NCBI RefSeq assembly: GCF_003950515.1 | Contig: NZ_NGJS01000007.1 | Span: 54,568-118,567 of the forward strand | DNA length: 64,000 bases | Direction: 5' to 3' | Origin: Vagococcus vulneris | Lineage (GTDB): Bacteria; Bacillota; Bacilli; Lactobacillales; Vagococcaceae | Part shown: positions 35,302-47,044 of the stretch, in pieces | Layout of the letters: each line of letters opens with the position of its first letter | Position numbering within the stretch: the stretch's first letter is position 1 | Position numbers and translations under genes: made by a program | Notes under the pieces: generated by a model | The model's database searches: none | What the model saw: the letters and a program-made list of their open reading frames with translations, nothing else | Told to the model about the DNA's origin: nothing

Positions 35302-35745
35302 TTAAATTAGGTTTGTAATGTCTAATACTTCTGGTTGTTGTGCTTGATGATTGTGTTCGCCCTCACCGTATACGAATAATTTAGATCCTTGTTTACGTCC
35401 TAAAGTATTCTTTGGTAACATACCTTTAATTGAATTTTCAACTAAACGACGTGAGTTTTTCGCACGTAATTCACCAGCTGTTACTGATTTCAAACCACCT
35501 GTATGTTGGCTATGACGATAGTAAACTTTGTCTGTTTCTTTTTTACCTGTTAATTTAACTTTGTCTGCATTGATAACAATCACATAATCACCTGTATCGA
35601 CATGTGGTGTGAATGTTGGTTTATTTTTTCCACGTAAGATAGATGCTACTACAGTAGATAAACGACCTAAAGAAATGTCTGTTGCATCTACTACATACCA
35701 TTTACGTTCTACTTCGCCAGCTTTGGCCATATATGTTGTACGCAT
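35302..35745 (-). CDS. rplM: 50S ribosomal protein L13
   Basis: This 147-residue protein has L13 signatures ([25 protein letters not shown] and the [19 protein letters not shown] segment). The start is set at ATG 35745, preceded by GGAGG; the frame extends upstream in the leader but without a proper start. It is first in the rplM-rpsI operon, with a structured leader and strong promoter. Confidence 0.97.
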   Translation of the reverse strand: MRTTYMAKAGEVERKWYVVDATDISLGRLSTVVASILRGKNKPTFTPHVDTGDYVIVINADKVKLTGKKETDKVYYRHSQHTGGLKSVTAGELRAKNSRRLVENSIKGMLPKNTLGRKQGSKLFVYGEGEHNHQAQQPEVLDITNLI

Positions 35746-35759
35746 GGGTAAATTTCCTC

Positions 35760-35862
35760 CAATTTTCTTCTGTTGTTTGACAAGACACAATAAGATTCCG
35801 GGGCCTATCGTGGGGCAAACAATACCATGTACCATATTATAAGTATTTAGCCGATATGTCAA
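35760..35862 (-). promoter_or_regulatory. rplM promoter and L13 leader-like RNA
   Basis: The minus strand has TTGACA (35857-35862), 17 bp, TAATAT (or an overlapping TATAAT). The transcript then has TGTTTG...CAAACA arms (35816-35821 with 35774-35779) enclosing CCCCACGATAGGCCCCGG. Position and layout fit the L13 leader family of Firmicutes, thought to bind L13 for feedback control; that identification is from memory of the family. Confidence 0.6.
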
Positions 35863-35890
35863 TCTTTTTTACTAGTATTTTTAAACTTTT

Positions 35891-36637
35891 TTACTCCGAA
35901 TAACTCACATTCATCAGAAACAACCCCTCCGGCTGTGCCGTAGGTCCTGTCAGTTCTTTGTTTTGCTGATCAATTGCCTGCGCAATCGCATCAATCGGCA
36001 ATTGTCCATGCCCAATCTTTAACAGTGTTCCCACTAGCATGCGGACCATCTTATATAAAAAACCATTGCCTCTAAAAATAAACACAATATCCGTCGGACA
36101 AGTTTGTTCGATGGTTACTTCATAAACGGTACGTGTTTTATCTTCGACTGAACTGCCCGTTGCACAAAACATACTGAAGTCGTGCGTACCTACGATATAT
36201 TGCGCTGCCTGTTGCATCCTGTCAATATCAACATCAAATGTATAATGAGCTGAATACAAGCGTTTAAACGGACTCCTAGACGCACTAATATCTAAATAAT
36301 AATGATAGGTCTTCTCTTTGCTCAAATACCTTGCATGAAAGTCATCATTGACAGATTCAACTTTGCTAAAGCTGATATCAGATGGTGTTTGCGTATCTAA
36401 AGCAAAACGTAGTTTTTCCTCATCACGCTGTTGTGGCAAATCGAAATGGATTACTTGCCCCATCGCATGAACTCCTGCATCTGTTCGGCCAGAGGGATGA
36501 ATAGTAACTGGTTTTCCGCCAGTTAAACGTTTCAATGTTTTTTCAATTTCAGCTTGAATTGTATTTACATTTTTTTGGATTTGAAACCCTGCGTAATTTG
36601 TACCATCATATTGAATAGTTGCCTTATATCGTGGCAT
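35891..36637 (-). CDS. truA: tRNA pseudouridine synthase A
   Basis: This 248-residue enzyme makes pseudouridine at tRNA positions 38-40. The catalytic Asp is in HPSGRTDAGVHAMGQV (Asp53), with YDGTNYAGFQ at the start and FLYKMVRMLVGTLL near the C-terminus. It follows ecfT but a terminator hairpin sits in the 56-base gap, so expression depends on readthrough or its own promoter. Confidence 0.96.
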   Translation of the reverse strand: MPRYKATIQYDGTNYAGFQIQKNVNTIQAEIEKTLKRLTGGKPVTIHPSGRTDAGVHAMGQVIHFDLPQQRDEEKLRFALDTQTPSDISFSKVESVNDDFHARYLSKEKTYHYYLDISASRSPFKRLYSAHYTFDVDIDRMQQAAQYIVGTHDFSMFCATGSSVEDKTRTVYEVTIEQTCPTDIVFIFRGNGFLYKMVRMLVGTLLKIGHGQLPIDAIAQAIDQQNKELTGPTAQPEGLFLMNVSYSE

Positions 36638-36654
36638 CGTGCTGTTCTCTCCTT

Positions 36655-36686
36655 TAAAAAAACAGTCCTTTTTCAGGACTGTTTTT
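36655..36686 (-). terminator. Hairpin terminator between ecfT and truA
   Basis: AAAAACAGTCC and GGACTGTTTTT pair around TGAAAAA on the minus strand, giving a stem followed by T. It ends the ecfA1-ecfA2-ecfT unit ahead of truA. Confidence 0.75.
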
Positions 36687-36693
36687 GTTTTTT

Positions 36694-37491
36694 TTATGTT
36701 CTAAGCAAAACTAACGTGACTGTTAACACGGCAAACGATAGAACAACTAAGGTATCCTGAAAATGCCAATGCAAAACTCGATACTTTGTTCGTCCTTCTC
36801 CACCTTGATAACCACGTGCCTCCATTGCTGTAGCAAGATCTTCTGCTCGGTTAAAACTGCTGACAAATAAAGGAATCAACAATGGGACAATTGCCTTCAT
36901 TTTTTGCATCAAGTTCCCTTCACCAAAATCCACACCCCGAGCACGCTGCGCGTTCATAATTTTTTCAGTTTCATCCATCAATGTCGGAACAAAACGTAAA
37001 GCAATCGACAACATCAGTGAAATTTCATGCGCGGGAAATTTTACTACTTTCAACGGTCTTAAAATATATTCAATAGCATCTGCTAAAGAAAGCGGCGGCG
37101 TTGTTAATGTGAGTAATGTCGACATAAAAATGATTAAAACAAAACGTAAGAAGATATACGCACCGTTGGTTAAACCAAATTGGCTAATCGTAATAAATCC
37201 CCAATGAAAATAGACCTCGCCACCTTGGGTGAACATAATCTGCAAAATAACAGTAAATAGTATCAGCCAAATTAATGGCTTAACACCATTGATAAAAAAT
37301 TTAACACTGATCTTAGATAAATAAATGGCAACAACAGTAAAAGCAAACATCAAACCAAAGGAAGGAAAGTTATTGCATAAGAAAATAATACCGATAAAAT
37401 AGAAACTCATTAATAATTTAGTACGCGGATCGAGGCGATGAATAAATGAGTCACCTGGAATATAGCGTCCTAAAATCAATTTATTCATCAT
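36694..37491 (-). CDS. ecfT: Energy-coupling factor transporter transmembrane protein EcfT
   Basis: This 265-residue membrane protein has about five or six helices and the two cytoplasmic ARG coupling motifs (RARGVD, about 175, and EARGYQ, about 220) that contact the ATPases. It joins EcfA1 and EcfA2 to swappable S-components to import vitamins and metals. The start overlaps the ecfA2 end by 11 bases. No S-component gene is in the window, so it serves several elsewhere (group II ECF system). Confidence 0.96.
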   Translation of the reverse strand: MMNKLILGRYIPGDSFIHRLDPRTKLLMSFYFIGIIFLCNNFPSFGLMFAFTVVAIYLSKISVKFFINGVKPLIWLILFTVILQIMFTQGGEVYFHWGFITISQFGLTNGAYIFLRFVLIIFMSTLLTLTTPPLSLADAIEYILRPLKVVKFPAHEISLMLSIALRFVPTLMDETEKIMNAQRARGVDFGEGNLMQKMKAIVPLLIPLFVSSFNRAEDLATAMEARGYQGGEGRTKYRVLHWHFQDTLVVLSFAVLTVTLVLLRT

Positions 37492-38353
37492 GTGCTGATT
37501 CCCCCTTTAAATCGGCTGCCAACTCATCCGCAAGCTCTTCTGCCGTTAAAGGCAGTTGATTAAAGCGAAAACCTTTTTCCATTAAACGGTAAGCAAAGGC
37601 AGTTGCGGTGGGTACACCAAGCTGCTTCTCTTTCAACCAAGCAGAATCACTAAAGATATCACGAGGATGACCCTGCTTTTGGATAGTACCTTTTTCAAGG
37701 ACAATCATAAAGTCAGCGTATTCAGCGACATCATCCATTAAATGCGTCACTAATATGATGCTGATCCCCTTTTCTTTATGCAAACGATAAAACATATCCA
37801 TCATATCTTTACGCCCTTGCGGATCTAATCCAGCTGTCGGCTCATCCAAAATAACGACTTCTGGTTCCATAGCTAAAACACCTGCAATGGCTACGCGTCG
37901 CATTTGCCCGCCTGACAAGTCAAATGGTGACCGCTCTAAGTAGGAGTCATCTAGTCCAACAAGATCAATCATCTCTTTAGCTAAGCGTGTACTCTCTTCT
38001 TCTGATACGCCAAAATTCTTTGGACCAAAGGCAATATCACGTGCCACCGTTTCTTCAAATAATTGAGACTCAGGGAATTGAAACACGATACCGACCTTTT
38101 TTCGAATGGGTTTGAGATTCTTATTATTCGTTTCTGGTGTAATCACCCGATCACCTAAAGTCACCATTCCCTTAGTAGGCTTTAATAGAGCATTCAAGTG
38201 TTGCAATAAGGTCGACTTGCCACTTCCGGTATGACCGACAATTGCTGTGTAGGTCTGACTCGGAATTTCCAAGTTGATATCAAACAGAACTCGTTGTTCA
38301 AAAGGGCTGTTCGGTTGGTAAGTAAAGTCTACTTGTTCAAACCTGATGTCCAT
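37481..38353 (-). CDS. ecfA2: ECF transporter ATPase EcfA2
   Basis: This 290-residue ABC ATPase has Walker [11 protein letters not shown]-loop [14 protein letters not shown], signature LSGGQMRR and Walker [13 protein letters not shown], with the long C-terminal helix region of EcfA proteins. The FPESQLF and GGQMRR wording is characteristic of EcfA2. The start is set at ATG 38353; a TTG six bases further up is in frame but less likely. It overlaps ecfA1 and ecfT. Confidence 0.95.
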   Translation of the reverse strand: MDIRFEQVDFTYQPNSPFEQRVLFDINLEIPSQTYTAIVGHTGSGKSTLLQHLNALLKPTKGMVTLGDRVITPETNNKNLKPIRKKVGIVFQFPESQLFEETVARDIAFGPKNFGVSEEESTRLAKEMIDLVGLDDSYLERSPFDLSGGQMRRVAIAGVLAMEPEVVILDEPTAGLDPQGRKDMMDMFYRLHKEKGISIILVTHLMDDVAEYADFMIVLEKGTIQKQGHPRDIFSDSAWLKEKQLGVPTATAFAYRLMEKGFRFNQLPLTAEELADELAADLKGESAHDE

Positions 38354-39183
38354 AACCAATCAACCATCCCTTCTTCAGTCAAATATTCTTTAGGAACTGA
38401 GATACCTCGCTGTTTAAGCGATGCTTTCAGTTTCTCAGGAAACGGAATATCCAATCCTAAATGAATCAGCTCTTCACCGCGTGAAAAAATATTAGCAGGT
38501 GTTCCCTCTTGTATAATTTGGCCTTCTCGCATTACCAAGACACGATTAGCAAATACCGCTTCATCAATATCATGTGTAATCGAAATAACTGTTAAATTTG
38601 ACTCTTCTTTAATTTTGCGGATAGTTGAAATAACTTCTTCCCGGCCCTGAGGATCCAACATAGATGTGGCTTCATCAAGAATAATGACGTCAGGACGCAA
38701 AGCGATAACTCCGGCAATAGCAACACGCTGTTTTTGTCCACCAGATAATCGAGCCGGTTCTTTCTCTGCAAAATCTGACATACGCACTCGCTGCAAGGCA
38801 TCCTGTACTCGGAGAACCATATCTTCTCTAGGTATACCTTGATTTTCAAGACCAAAAGCGACGTCATCTTCTACAGTAGAACCAACAAACTGATTGTCAG
38901 GATTTTGAAATACCATCCCAATCATTCGACGAATATCCCAAATATTTTTTTCCGTCACTTGATTCCCGTTTACCAGAATAGAACCCGAAGATGGTTCTAT
39001 TAAGCCATTAATTGTTTTGGCCAAAGTTGATTTACCCGAACCATTATGTCCAATTAAAGCAACCCACTCACCAGGAAAAATATCTAAAGAAACATTAGTT
39101 AGTGCTGCTTTGGCTTCCTCGTCTTGGCTAAAGTATTTATATGTAATATTTTCTAATTTTATTAAAGGATTCGTCATTGACAT
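38329..39183 (-). CDS. ecfA1: ECF transporter ATPase EcfA1
   Basis: This ABC ATPase of about 284 residues has Walker [11 protein letters not shown]-loop [14 protein letters not shown], signature LSGGQKQR and Walker [14 protein letters not shown] (the ATSMLDP variant marks EcfA1). It forms the heterodimeric motor with EcfA2. The start is uncertain: in-frame ATGs at 39219, 39195, 39192, 39183 and 39177 all lack a strong ribosome site; 39183 or 39177 fits the family's N-terminus best. It lies downstream of the rplQ 3' element. Confidence 0.93.
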   Translation of the reverse strand: MSMTNPLIKLENITYKYFSQDEEAKAALTNVSLDIFPGEWVALIGHNGSGKSTLAKTINGLIEPSSGSILVNGNQVTEKNIWDIRRMIGMVFQNPDNQFVGSTVEDDVAFGLENQGIPREDMVLRVQDALQRVRMSDFAEKEPARLSGGQKQRVAIAGVIALRPDVIILDEATSMLDPQGREEVISTIRKIKEESNLTVISITHDIDEAVFANRVLVMREGQIIQEGTPANIFSRGEELIHLGLDIPFPEKLKASLKQRGISVPKEYLTEEGMVDWLWTSGLNK

Positions 39184-39307
39184 CGTTCCCATCATTTTTT
39201 CTTTAAAAAAAAGCTTCATTCTATTCTTAATAACATAAATTATTAAAAATACAAGGAAACATTCGATTGTCTATATTTTAATGAGTAAAGCGTTCTTATT
39301 TTATCTA

Positions 39308-39436
39308 TAAAAAAAGCACTTTATATGATGAGAGCATGTTCTGCGATTCAGCAACCGCAGAACAAGCACCGAGCTAGACTCGGAAGCCGAAAGCTTCCAA
39401 CATCATAACACTCTAAAAGAATCATCTATAAAGTGA
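39308..39436 (-). ncRNA. L17 downstream element-like structured RNA
   Basis: Immediately after rplQ the minus strand forms a branched structure: an outer stem CACTTTATA...TATAAAGTG (39427-39435 with 39317-39325, extended by ATGAT/ATCA) encloses hairpins GGAAGC/GCTTCC, CGAG/CTCG and GTTCTGCG/CGCAGAAC, and ends in seven T. Position and multi-branched form match the L17 downstream element known from lactic acid bacteria and Listeria. It probably acts as 3' end or terminator of the long ribosomal operon. Confidence 0.8.
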
Positions 39437-39453
39437 TGCATAACAAATTGTTT

Positions 39454-39840
39454 TTAAACTAATTCAATAATAACCATTGGGGCAGCATCTCCACGGCGTT
39501 GTCCTTTTTTAAGGATGCGTGTATATCCACCTTGACGGTCAGCATAGCGAGGTGCTAAGTCATTGAATAATTTTTGTAAAGCAGTTTCTTGAACGATAGT
39601 TTCTCCATCTTCAGCTAAATGTGCATCTAATAATTCATTACGAACAAAAGCTGCAGCTTGGCGACGAGCATGAAGATCTCCGCGTTTACCTAAAGTAATC
39701 ATTTTTTCAGTTGTTGAACGTATTTCCTTAGCACGAGCTTCTGTCGTTTCAATGCGTTCATTTATAATTAAATCAGTTGTTAAATCACGAAGTAAAGCTT
39801 TTCTTTGGCTACTTGTGCGACCTAATTTACGATAACTCAC
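39454..39840 (-). CDS. rplQ: 50S ribosomal protein L17
   Basis: This 128-residue protein begins [18 protein letters not shown] and carries the L17 internal motif ([19 protein letters not shown]). It is the last gene of the alpha operon after rpoA. GGAGG precedes the ATG. The 3' flank holds the L17 downstream element. Confidence 0.98.
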   Translation of the reverse strand: MSYRKLGRTSSQRKALLRDLTTDLIINERIETTEARAKEIRSTTEKMITLGKRGDLHARRQAAAFVRNELLDAHLAEDGETIVQETALQKLFNDLAPRYADRQGGYTRILKKGQRRGDAAPMVIIELV

Positions 39841-39875
39841 GTCGTATTTCCTCCTTTAATGAAATATTAAAATGA

Positions 39876-40814
39876 TTAGTCTTCTTGACGTAATCCAAGA
39901 CCTAAATCAGCTAGTTTAGCTTTCACTTCTTCAAGCGACTTGCGACCCAAGTTACGAACCTTAATCATTTCAGCTTCAGATTTACTTGTTAATTCCTGCA
40001 ACGTGTTGATTCCAGCACGTTTTAGACAGTTGTATGAACGAACAGATAAATCTAATTCTTCGATAGTTGTTTCCAACATCTTTTCTTTTTGTGTTTCTTC
40101 TTTTTCAATCATGATTTCAGCATTTTTAGCTTCATCTGTCAAATTAACGAAAATATCTAAATGCTCAGTCAAGATTTTAGCAGCTAAGCTGATAGCCTCT
40201 TGCGGTGCGATAGATCCGTCAGTCCAAACATCTAAAGTCAACTTATCAAAATCATCACGACGACCAACACGTGTATTTTCTACTTGGTAGTTCACACGAT
40301 TAACTGGGGTGTAAATAGAATCAACTGGTAATACACCGATTGGCATATCTTCCGTTTTGTTTTCATCTGCTTGTACATACCCACGACCAGGTTTAACCGT
40401 TAAACTAGCACGGAATGTTGCTCCTTCAGCCACACTACAGATGAATAGATCTTTATTTAAAATTTCAACATCACTATCAGTAATGATATCGCCTGCTGTT
40501 ACTTCAGCGGGACCAGTAATATCAATTTCTAACGTTTTAACTTCCTCAGTGTAAAGTTTTAATGCCAACCCTTTAATATTTAATATTATTTGAGTTACAT
40601 CTTCACGTACACCTGGAATAGTTGAGAATTCATGTAAGACACCATCAATTTGCAGATTAGTGATTGCAGCACCTGGAAGAGAAGATAACAAAATACGGCG
40701 TAAGGAATTACCTAAAGTTGTTCCATAGCCTCTCTCAAGCGGCTCGATGACGAACTTGCCATAATCTTTATCTTCATCAATCTTTGTGATTCTTGGTTTC
40801 TCAAATTCAATCAT
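39876..40814 (-). CDS. rpoA: DNA-directed RNA polymerase subunit alpha
   Basis: This 312-residue protein has the N-terminal assembly domain (1-230; [20 protein letters not shown]), a Glu-rich linker and the C-terminal domain (about 245-312; [23 protein letters not shown] and [16 protein letters not shown]), which binds UP elements and activators. It sits between rpsK and rplQ as usual in Firmicutes. Confidence 0.98.
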   Translation of the reverse strand: MIEFEKPRITKIDEDKDYGKFVIEPLERGYGTTLGNSLRRILLSSLPGAAITNLQIDGVLHEFSTIPGVREDVTQIILNIKGLALKLYTEEVKTLEIDITGPAEVTAGDIITDSDVEILNKDLFICSVAEGATFRASLTVKPGRGYVQADENKTEDMPIGVLPVDSIYTPVNRVNYQVENTRVGRRDDFDKLTLDVWTDGSIAPQEAISLAAKILTEHLDIFVNLTDEAKNAEIMIEKEETQKEKMLETTIEELDLSVRSYNCLKRAGINTLQELTSKSEAEMIKVRNLGRKSLEEVKAKLADLGLGLRQED

Positions 40815-40892
40815 TCTTGTCTATACCCCTTTCAAAACGAAAAGTGTCCTGCTCAATGTCGCTAAGTATCCTAACAAAGAATAGCTCTCTCA

Positions 40893-41282
40893 TTAAACAC
40901 GACGGCGTTTTGGAGGGCGACATCCATTGTGAGGAACTGGAGTAACGTCACGAATTGCTGTCACTTCTAATCCTGTTGCTTGTAATGAACGAATAGCTGC
41001 TTCACGACCAGAACCAGGTCCTTTAACAGTTACGTCAACAGTTTTCAAGCCATGTTCCATAGCCGCTTTAGCTGCTGTTTCAGCTGCCATTTGTGCTGCG
41101 AATGGAGTTGCTTTTTTACTACCTCTGAATCCTAATGCACCTGCTGATGACCAAGAAATAGCGTTTCCGTGTACATCTGTTAGCATCACAATTGTATTAT
41201 TGAAAGTAGAGTGGATATGTGCCACACCTGCTTCAATATTCTTTTTCACTCGACGTTTTCTACTAACTTTTTTTGCTACCAT
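40893..41282 (-). CDS. rpsK: 30S ribosomal protein S11
   Basis: At 129 residues it matches S11, with [20 protein letters not shown] and a basic C-terminus [11 protein letters not shown]. It lies on the 30S platform near the E site. The order rpsM-rpsK-rpoA-rplQ is conserved. AAGGAGG precedes the start. Confidence 0.98.
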   Translation of the reverse strand: MVAKKVSRKRRVKKNIEAGVAHIHSTFNNTIVMLTDVHGNAISWSSAGALGFRGSKKATPFAAQMAAETAAKAAMEHGLKTVDVTVKGPGSGREAAIRSLQATGLEVTAIRDVTPVPHNGCRPPKRRRV

Positions 41283-41310
41283 GAAGCTTCAAACCTCCTT
41301 GCTCTAATGA

Positions 41311-41676
41311 TTATTTTTTCTTACCAGCGATTGAACGAGCTGGTCCTTTTCTAGTACGCGCATTATTTTTCGTGTTTTGTCCACGAGTTGGTAATCCACG
41401 ACGATGACGCATACCTCTGTATGAACCAATTTCCATCAAACGTTTGATGTTTAAGTTCACTTCACGACGTAAGTCACCTTCAACTTTTAATTTATCCACT
41501 GCCGCACGAATAGCATCAGTTTGATCATTTGTTAAATCACGAACACGAATGTCTTCTGATACGCCAGCTTCAGCTAAAATATCTTGTGCTGTATGTTTTC
41601 CGATACCGTAAATATAAGTAAGCGAAATAACTACACGTTTATCACGGGGAATATCTACACCTGCAATACGAGCCAT
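41311..41676 (-). CDS. rpsM: 30S ribosomal protein S13
   Basis: This 121-residue protein has the S13 helix-two-turn-helix ([15 protein letters not shown]) and the basic tail [20 protein letters not shown] that contacts P-site tRNA. It follows rpmJ by 18 bases. Confidence 0.98.
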   Translation of the reverse strand: MARIAGVDIPRDKRVVISLTYIYGIGKHTAQDILAEAGVSEDIRVRDLTNDQTDAIRAAVDKLKVEGDLRREVNLNIKRLMEIGSYRGMRHRRGLPTRGQNTKNNARTRKGPARSIAGKKK

Positions 41677-41694
41677 TATTCGTTACACCTCCTC

Positions 41695-42059
<365 letters not shown>

Positions 42060-42256
42060 AACTAGTACCTCCTTATTACTTTGTTTTGCATCCAAAAATG
42101 CTGACAAACGGAACAGCGGAACTAATTTACTTTCCAACTCGACTATTATAACATAATACATCGAACATAAAAAGTTGACTGTAGGATTTTAACATAAATT
42201 AAACCTTTCAGTCAAGTGAATTAGTGCTCTGCAATTAGTTAGATGTCTAGAAGGGC

Positions 42257-42922
<666 letters not shown>

Positions 42923-42969
42923 TTAAGTTCGAGAAAAGTGCTGAGGGATAATACCTCAACACAGCGCTC

Positions 42970-44268
42970 TTACTCTCTGATAAAACCAGTGTACTGACGT
43001 TTTAACAGTAATCCTTCTAATTGTTTATTTGTTTCTAATGCAACACTGATAACAATTAATAAACTAGTACCGCCAAGACCAATTGATGTTGGTAAATTCC
43101 ACACATTGCTGGCAATAATCGGTAGGATTGCAACTAAACCTAGGAACACAGAACCTACTGTACTCAATTTCATAAGAAGCTGAGAAATATATGTCTCTGT
43201 ATCTTTTCCAGGTCGTACACTTGGAATATAGCTTCCTTGCTTCTGCAAATTCTCAGCCACTTTCTCAGGATTAACCTGAACAAATGCATAGAAGAATGTA
43301 AAAGCAATAATCAGAATCGTATAGACTATCCCGCCTGGAATAGTTGTATAATTAAAAATTTGTGTTACTATTTCGTACCAACCTTTGCCACCTTGAGAGG
43401 TTTGAAAAGCTGATAAAAAAGCCTGTGGTGTTGCAATCAACGAACTGGCAAAGATTACTGGAATAACACCAGCGGCATTTACTTTTAAAGGTAAATAACT
43501 ACTTTGTGGTGCTCCAGCAACTCGCTTTGTATATTGAATCGGAATTTTACGTTCAGCCTGTTGTACATACGTTACTAGAGTAACCACAATTAAGATGGCA
43601 ATAACTAATACAACGCACAAAACAATTGACTTAAGCATTTCATCTGAACCAATATTTACAAAAAGCTGTTCGTAGATTTCTTTAACGCTGGTTGGAAAAC
43701 GAGCAACGATACCTGCAAAGATTATCATTGATACCCCATTACCAATACCGTATTCCGATATTTGTTCACCCATCCAGGTAACAAACATCGTACCGGCGGT
43801 TAGAATTAATCCAATGGTGACATACGTAGTCACGTTAGGAGTTTTAACTAAACCTGCTCCAGTAAAATGATTAAATCCAGCAGTAATCGCTATAGACTGG
43901 ACGAAACCAAGTACTAAAGTCAAATAGCGTGTCCATTGGTTTAACTTACGTCGACCAACTTCACCTTGTTTTGACCATTCAACAAATTTAGGAACTATAT
44001 CCATTTGTAATAATTGAATAATGATTGAAGCAGTAATATAAGGGGAAACTCCCATTGCAAAAATAGAAAAGTTTTCCATCGCATTACCACTTACGGTATT
44101 AAACATAGCTACGATAGCTAGTTTATTTAATTCAAGTAATGCTTTCGCATCAACGCCTGGTACAGTAACATGGGCTCCTACTCTAAACGCGAAGAGAATC
44201 AGTAGCGTAAAAAGTATCTTATTACGGATATTTTTTACCTTAAACGAATCCTTCAACAGTTTAAACAT
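42970..44268 (-). CDS. secY: Preprotein translocase subunit SecY
   Basis: This 432-residue protein forms the export channel with SecE and SecG and has ten membrane helices. Diagnostic segments are the N-terminal FRVGAHVTVPGVD, GIGNGVSMIIFAGI, and the SecA-contact loop ending in SYIPSVRPGKDTETYI. Its start overlaps the rplO stop by one base, so translation is probably coupled. Confidence 0.98.
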   Translation of the reverse strand: MFKLLKDSFKVKNIRNKILFTLLILFAFRVGAHVTVPGVDAKALLELNKLAIVAMFNTVSGNAMENFSIFAMGVSPYITASIIIQLLQMDIVPKFVEWSKQGEVGRRKLNQWTRYLTLVLGFVQSIAITAGFNHFTGAGLVKTPNVTTYVTIGLILTAGTMFVTWMGEQISEYGIGNGVSMIIFAGIVARFPTSVKEIYEQLFVNIGSDEMLKSIVLCVVLVIAILIVVTLVTYVQQAERKIPIQYTKRVAGAPQSSYLPLKVNAAGVIPVIFASSLIATPQAFLSAFQTSQGGKGWYEIVTQIFNYTTIPGGIVYTILIIAFTFFYAFVQVNPEKVAENLQKQGSYIPSVRPGKDTETYISQLLMKLSTVGSVFLGLVAILPIIASNVWNLPTSIGLGGTSLLIVISVALETNKQLEGLLLKRQYTGFIRE

Positions 44269-44708
44269 TAGATCACCTCAATTGATCCACCAGCTGCTTC
44301 AATTGCAGATTGAGCTGATTTAGAGAATTTAGCTGCTTTCACAGTTAATTTTTTAGATAATTCGCCATTACCTAATACTTTAATCCCTGCTTTAGCATCT
44401 TTAATAATTCCTGCTTCAATTAAGATAGTTGGTGTAATTTCAGCACCATCTTCAAAACGGTTTAACACATCAATGTTAATAACTGCATATTCTTTACGAT
44501 TAATATTAGTAAATCCACGTTTTGGTAAACGACGGAATAAAGGAGTTTGTCCCCCTTCAAAACCTAAACGTACTTTACCGCCTGAACGTGATTTTTGACC
44601 TTTTTGGCCACGACCTGACGTCTTACCATTGCCAGATGATGATCCACGACCTACACGATTACGTACATGTCTTGATCCTTCTGCCGGATGTAACTCATGA
44701 AGTTTCAT
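44268..44708 (-). CDS. rplO: 50S ribosomal protein L15
   Basis: This 146-residue protein has the Gly/Arg-rich L15 N-terminus ([20 protein letters not shown]) and [18 protein letters not shown]. It lies between rpmD and secY as is conserved. GGAGG precedes the ATG. Confidence 0.98.
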   Translation of the reverse strand: MKLHELHPAEGSRHVRNRVGRGSSSGNGKTSGRGQKGQKSRSGGKVRLGFEGGQTPLFRRLPKRGFTNINRKEYAVINIDVLNRFEDGAEITPTILIEAGIIKDAKAGIKVLGNGELSKKLTVKAAKFSKSAQSAIEAAGGSIEVI

Positions 44709-44750
44709 TAACTCGGCACCTCCTTAAAGTAGTATGTTGAAATTTTATAA

Positions 44751-44930
44751 TTAAATTTCTTTTACGTCCACTAAATGTGAAACTGTATTGATCATGCCTT
44801 TGATGGCTTCAGTATTCGCTTTAACAACTGTAGAGTTAGTTTTTTTCAAACCTAAAGCTTTAACAGTATCACGTTGGTATTGGGGACGTCCAATGACACT
44901 ACGCTTTAACGTAATTTTTAATTCGCTCAT
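44751..44930 (-). CDS. rpmD: 50S ribosomal protein L30
   Basis: This 59-residue protein starts [20 protein letters not shown] at 44930 and ends VDVKEI, a full-length bacterial L30. AGGAGG lies just before the start. Its place between rpsE and rplO is standard. It is easily missed because of its length. Confidence 0.97.
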   Translation of the reverse strand: MSELKITLKRSVIGRPQYQRDTVKALGLKKTNSTVVKANTEAIKGMINTVSHLVDVKEI

Positions 44931-44941
44931 TTTTAGTCCTC

Positions 44942-45442
44942 CTATCCGATTAATTCATTAACAGAAACGCCTCTTAATTCAGCAACCTCTTCTGCTTTCT
45001 TCAATCTATTTAGTCCTTCAAGCGTTGCACGAACAACGTTGACAGGTGTGTTTGAACCTAGTGATTTACTTGTAATGTCAGAAATACCTGCTAATTCAAG
45101 CACGGCACGAACTGGTCCACCAGCAGCAACTCCGGCACCCGCAACAGCAGGTTTCATTAAGATGCGTCCACCACAGAATGATCCAATCACTTCGTGAGGA
45201 ATTGTTGAGCCAACCATAGGTACTTCAATTAGATTTTTCTTAGCATCTTCAACAGCCTTACGAATAGCTTCAGGTACTTCTTGTGCTTTACCCGTACCGA
45301 ATCCAACGTGACCGTTTCTGTCACCAACTACAACTAAAGCAGCAAAACGTAAACGACGTCCACCCTTAACAACTTTAGAAACGCGGTTAATAGCAACAAC
45401 GCGATCTTCTAGATCAAATTGTCTAGCGTCAATATTACTCAT
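44942..45442 (-). CDS. rpsE: 30S ribosomal protein S5
   Basis: This 166-residue protein has the S5 double-stranded RNA-binding domain ([20 protein letters not shown]) and a Gly-rich second half ([19 protein letters not shown]). S5 helps decoding fidelity. It sits between rplR and rpmD. Confidence 0.98.
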   Translation of the reverse strand: MSNIDARQFDLEDRVVAINRVSKVVKGGRRLRFAALVVVGDRNGHVGFGTGKAQEVPEAIRKAVEDAKKNLIEVPMVGSTIPHEVIGSFCGGRILMKPAVAGAGVAAGGPVRAVLELAGISDITSKSLGSNTPVNVVRATLEGLNRLKKAEEVAELRGVSVNELIG

Positions 45443-45462
45443 GAATGGTTTTCCTCCTTCTC

Positions 45463-45819
45463 CTAAAATTCTAGTCCATTTTCACGTGCTGCTTCAGCTA
45501 AAGCTGCTACACGTCCATGGTAAAGGTATCCACCACGGTCAAAGACTACTTCTTTAATACCTTTTTCAGTTGCTTTTTTAGCGATTGCTGCACCAACAGC
45601 TGTCGCTTCTGCAGTTTTATTTTCTGCTGTAATGTCTTTATCTACAGATGAGGCACTTGCTAGCGTCACACCCGCTACGTCATCAATTAATTGAGCGTAG
45701 ATGTTTTTATTAGAACGAAAAACGTTTAAGCGTGGGCACTCTGCAGTACCAGAGATCTTGTTGCGTACGCGTTGATGTCTTTTACGACGTACTTTATTTT
45801 TATCTGGTTTTGTAATCAC
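45463..45819 (-). CDS. rplR: 50S ribosomal protein L18
   Basis: This 118-residue protein binds 5S rRNA. Motifs are [20 protein letters not shown] and [27 protein letters not shown] 45819 is chosen as start (ITKPDKNK follows), with AGAGGTG six bases ahead, in line with enterococcal L18; a GTG nine bases further up overlaps that ribosome site. Confidence 0.96.
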   Translation of the reverse strand: MITKPDKNKVRRKRHQRVRNKISGTAECPRLNVFRSNKNIYAQLIDDVAGVTLASASSVDKDITAENKTAEATAVGAAIAKKATEKGIKEVVFDRGGYLYHGRVAALAEAARENGLEF

Positions 45820-45841
45820 AATTGTCACCTCTTATTATTTA

Positions 45842-46378
45842 TTATTTACCTGTTTTACCTTCTTTACGTCTTACGTGTTCGCCAACATAGCGAATTCCTT
45901 TACCTTTATAAGGTTCTGGAGGACGTACGCCACGAATGTTTGCTGCTAATTCTCCAACAACTTCTTTGTTAGATCCTTTAACAATAATAGACGTGTTTGA
46001 AGGGACTTCGATTGTAATACCTTCTGGAGCTTCGAAATCAACTGGATGAGAATATCCAACGCTTAATACAAGTTTTTTCCCTTGTAATTGTGCACGGTAT
46101 CCAACCCCGATCAATTCTAAAGCTTTTTCAAAGCCTTCGCTAACACCAACAACCATGTTGTTTAAGTTAGCACGCATTGTTCCATGAATTGTTTTGTTTT
46201 CTTTGCTATCGTCAGGGCGAGATAAAGTTACAACGCCTTCTTCGATATTTAAAGTAATATTTGGTGAAAACTCACGAGTTAATTCACCTTTAGGTCCTTT
46301 TACAGTTACTGTATTTCCGCTTTGTGACACTGTCACACCTGCAGGAACAACGACTGGTTTATTTCCAATACGACTCAC
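45842..46378 (-). CDS. rplF: 50S ribosomal protein L6
   Basis: This 178-residue protein has the duplicated L6 fold, starting [16 protein letters not shown] and ending with [16 protein letters not shown], the conserved rRNA-binding segment. It sits near the GTPase centre. It lies between rpsH and rplR. Confidence 0.98.
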   Translation of the reverse strand: MSRIGNKPVVVPAGVTVSQSGNTVTVKGPKGELTREFSPNITLNIEEGVVTLSRPDDSKENKTIHGTMRANLNNMVVGVSEGFEKALELIGVGYRAQLQGKKLVLSVGYSHPVDFEAPEGITIEVPSNTSIIVKGSNKEVVGELAANIRGVRPPEPYKGKGIRYVGEHVRRKEGKTGK

Positions 46379-46407
46379 TCAGGACACCTCCTTAATTCTT
46401 TTAATTT

Positions 46408-46806
46408 TTACCAAACGTATGCTAATACTTCTCCGCCGATGTTACGCTCTCTAGCTTCTTTGTCAGTTAAGACACCTTCTGAAGTTGAGATAATCGCTAT
46501 ACCTAAACCGTTAAGTACTTTTGGCACATCATCTGATTTAACATAGACACGTAAACCTGGTTTTGAGATACGTTTTAAGTTAGTAATAACGCGTTCGTCG
46601 TTTTTACCATATTTTAAGAAAACACGGATGATGCCTTGTTTGTCATCTTCGATGAATTCTACTTCACGCACAAAACCTTCACGTTGTAAGATTTTTGCGA
46701 TTTCAAATTTGATTGTTGATGCAGGTAATTCTAACGATTCGTGTTTTACGATATTCGCATTACGAATACGAGTTAAGAAATCTGCAATTGGATCTGTCAT
46801 CACCAT
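46408..46806 (-). CDS. rpsH: 30S ribosomal protein S8
   Basis: This 132-residue protein begins [15 protein letters not shown] and ends [20 protein letters not shown]...VLAYVW as S8 does. It is a primary 16S rRNA binder. GGAGG lies upstream; an alternative start is two codons in. Confidence 0.98.
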   Translation of the reverse strand: MVMTDPIADFLTRIRNANIVKHESLELPASTIKFEIAKILQREGFVREVEFIEDDKQGIIRVFLKYGKNDERVITNLKRISKPGLRVYVKSDDVPKVLNGLGIAIISTSEGVLTDKEARERNIGGEVLAYVW

Positions 46807-46840
46807 TGAATATTTTACCTCCTTTTACGGGTTTACTTTT

Positions 46841-47026
46841 TTACCAGCTTGCTTTCTTCACGCCGGGAATTTGTCCTTTATAGGCAAGTTCACGGAAGCA
46901 AATACGGCAAAGTTTAAATTTACGATAGACTGAATGTGGACGTCCACAGCGTTCACAGCGAGTGTATTCTTGAACTGCAAATTTTGCAGGACGTTTATTT
47001 TTAGCAATCATTGATTTTTTAGCCAC
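46841..47026 (-). CDS. rpsN: 30S ribosomal protein S14, zinc type
   Basis: This 61-residue protein is the short, zinc-binding S14: two CxxC pairs occur in [20 protein letters not shown]. The longer zinc-free paralogue, used under zinc limitation in Firmicutes, is not in this window. It sits between rplE and rpsH. Confidence 0.98.
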   Translation of the reverse strand: MAKKSMIAKNKRPAKFAVQEYTRCERCGRPHSVYRKFKLCRICFRELAYKGQIPGVKKASW

Positions 47027-47044
47027 GTAGTTCGCCTCCTTTAA

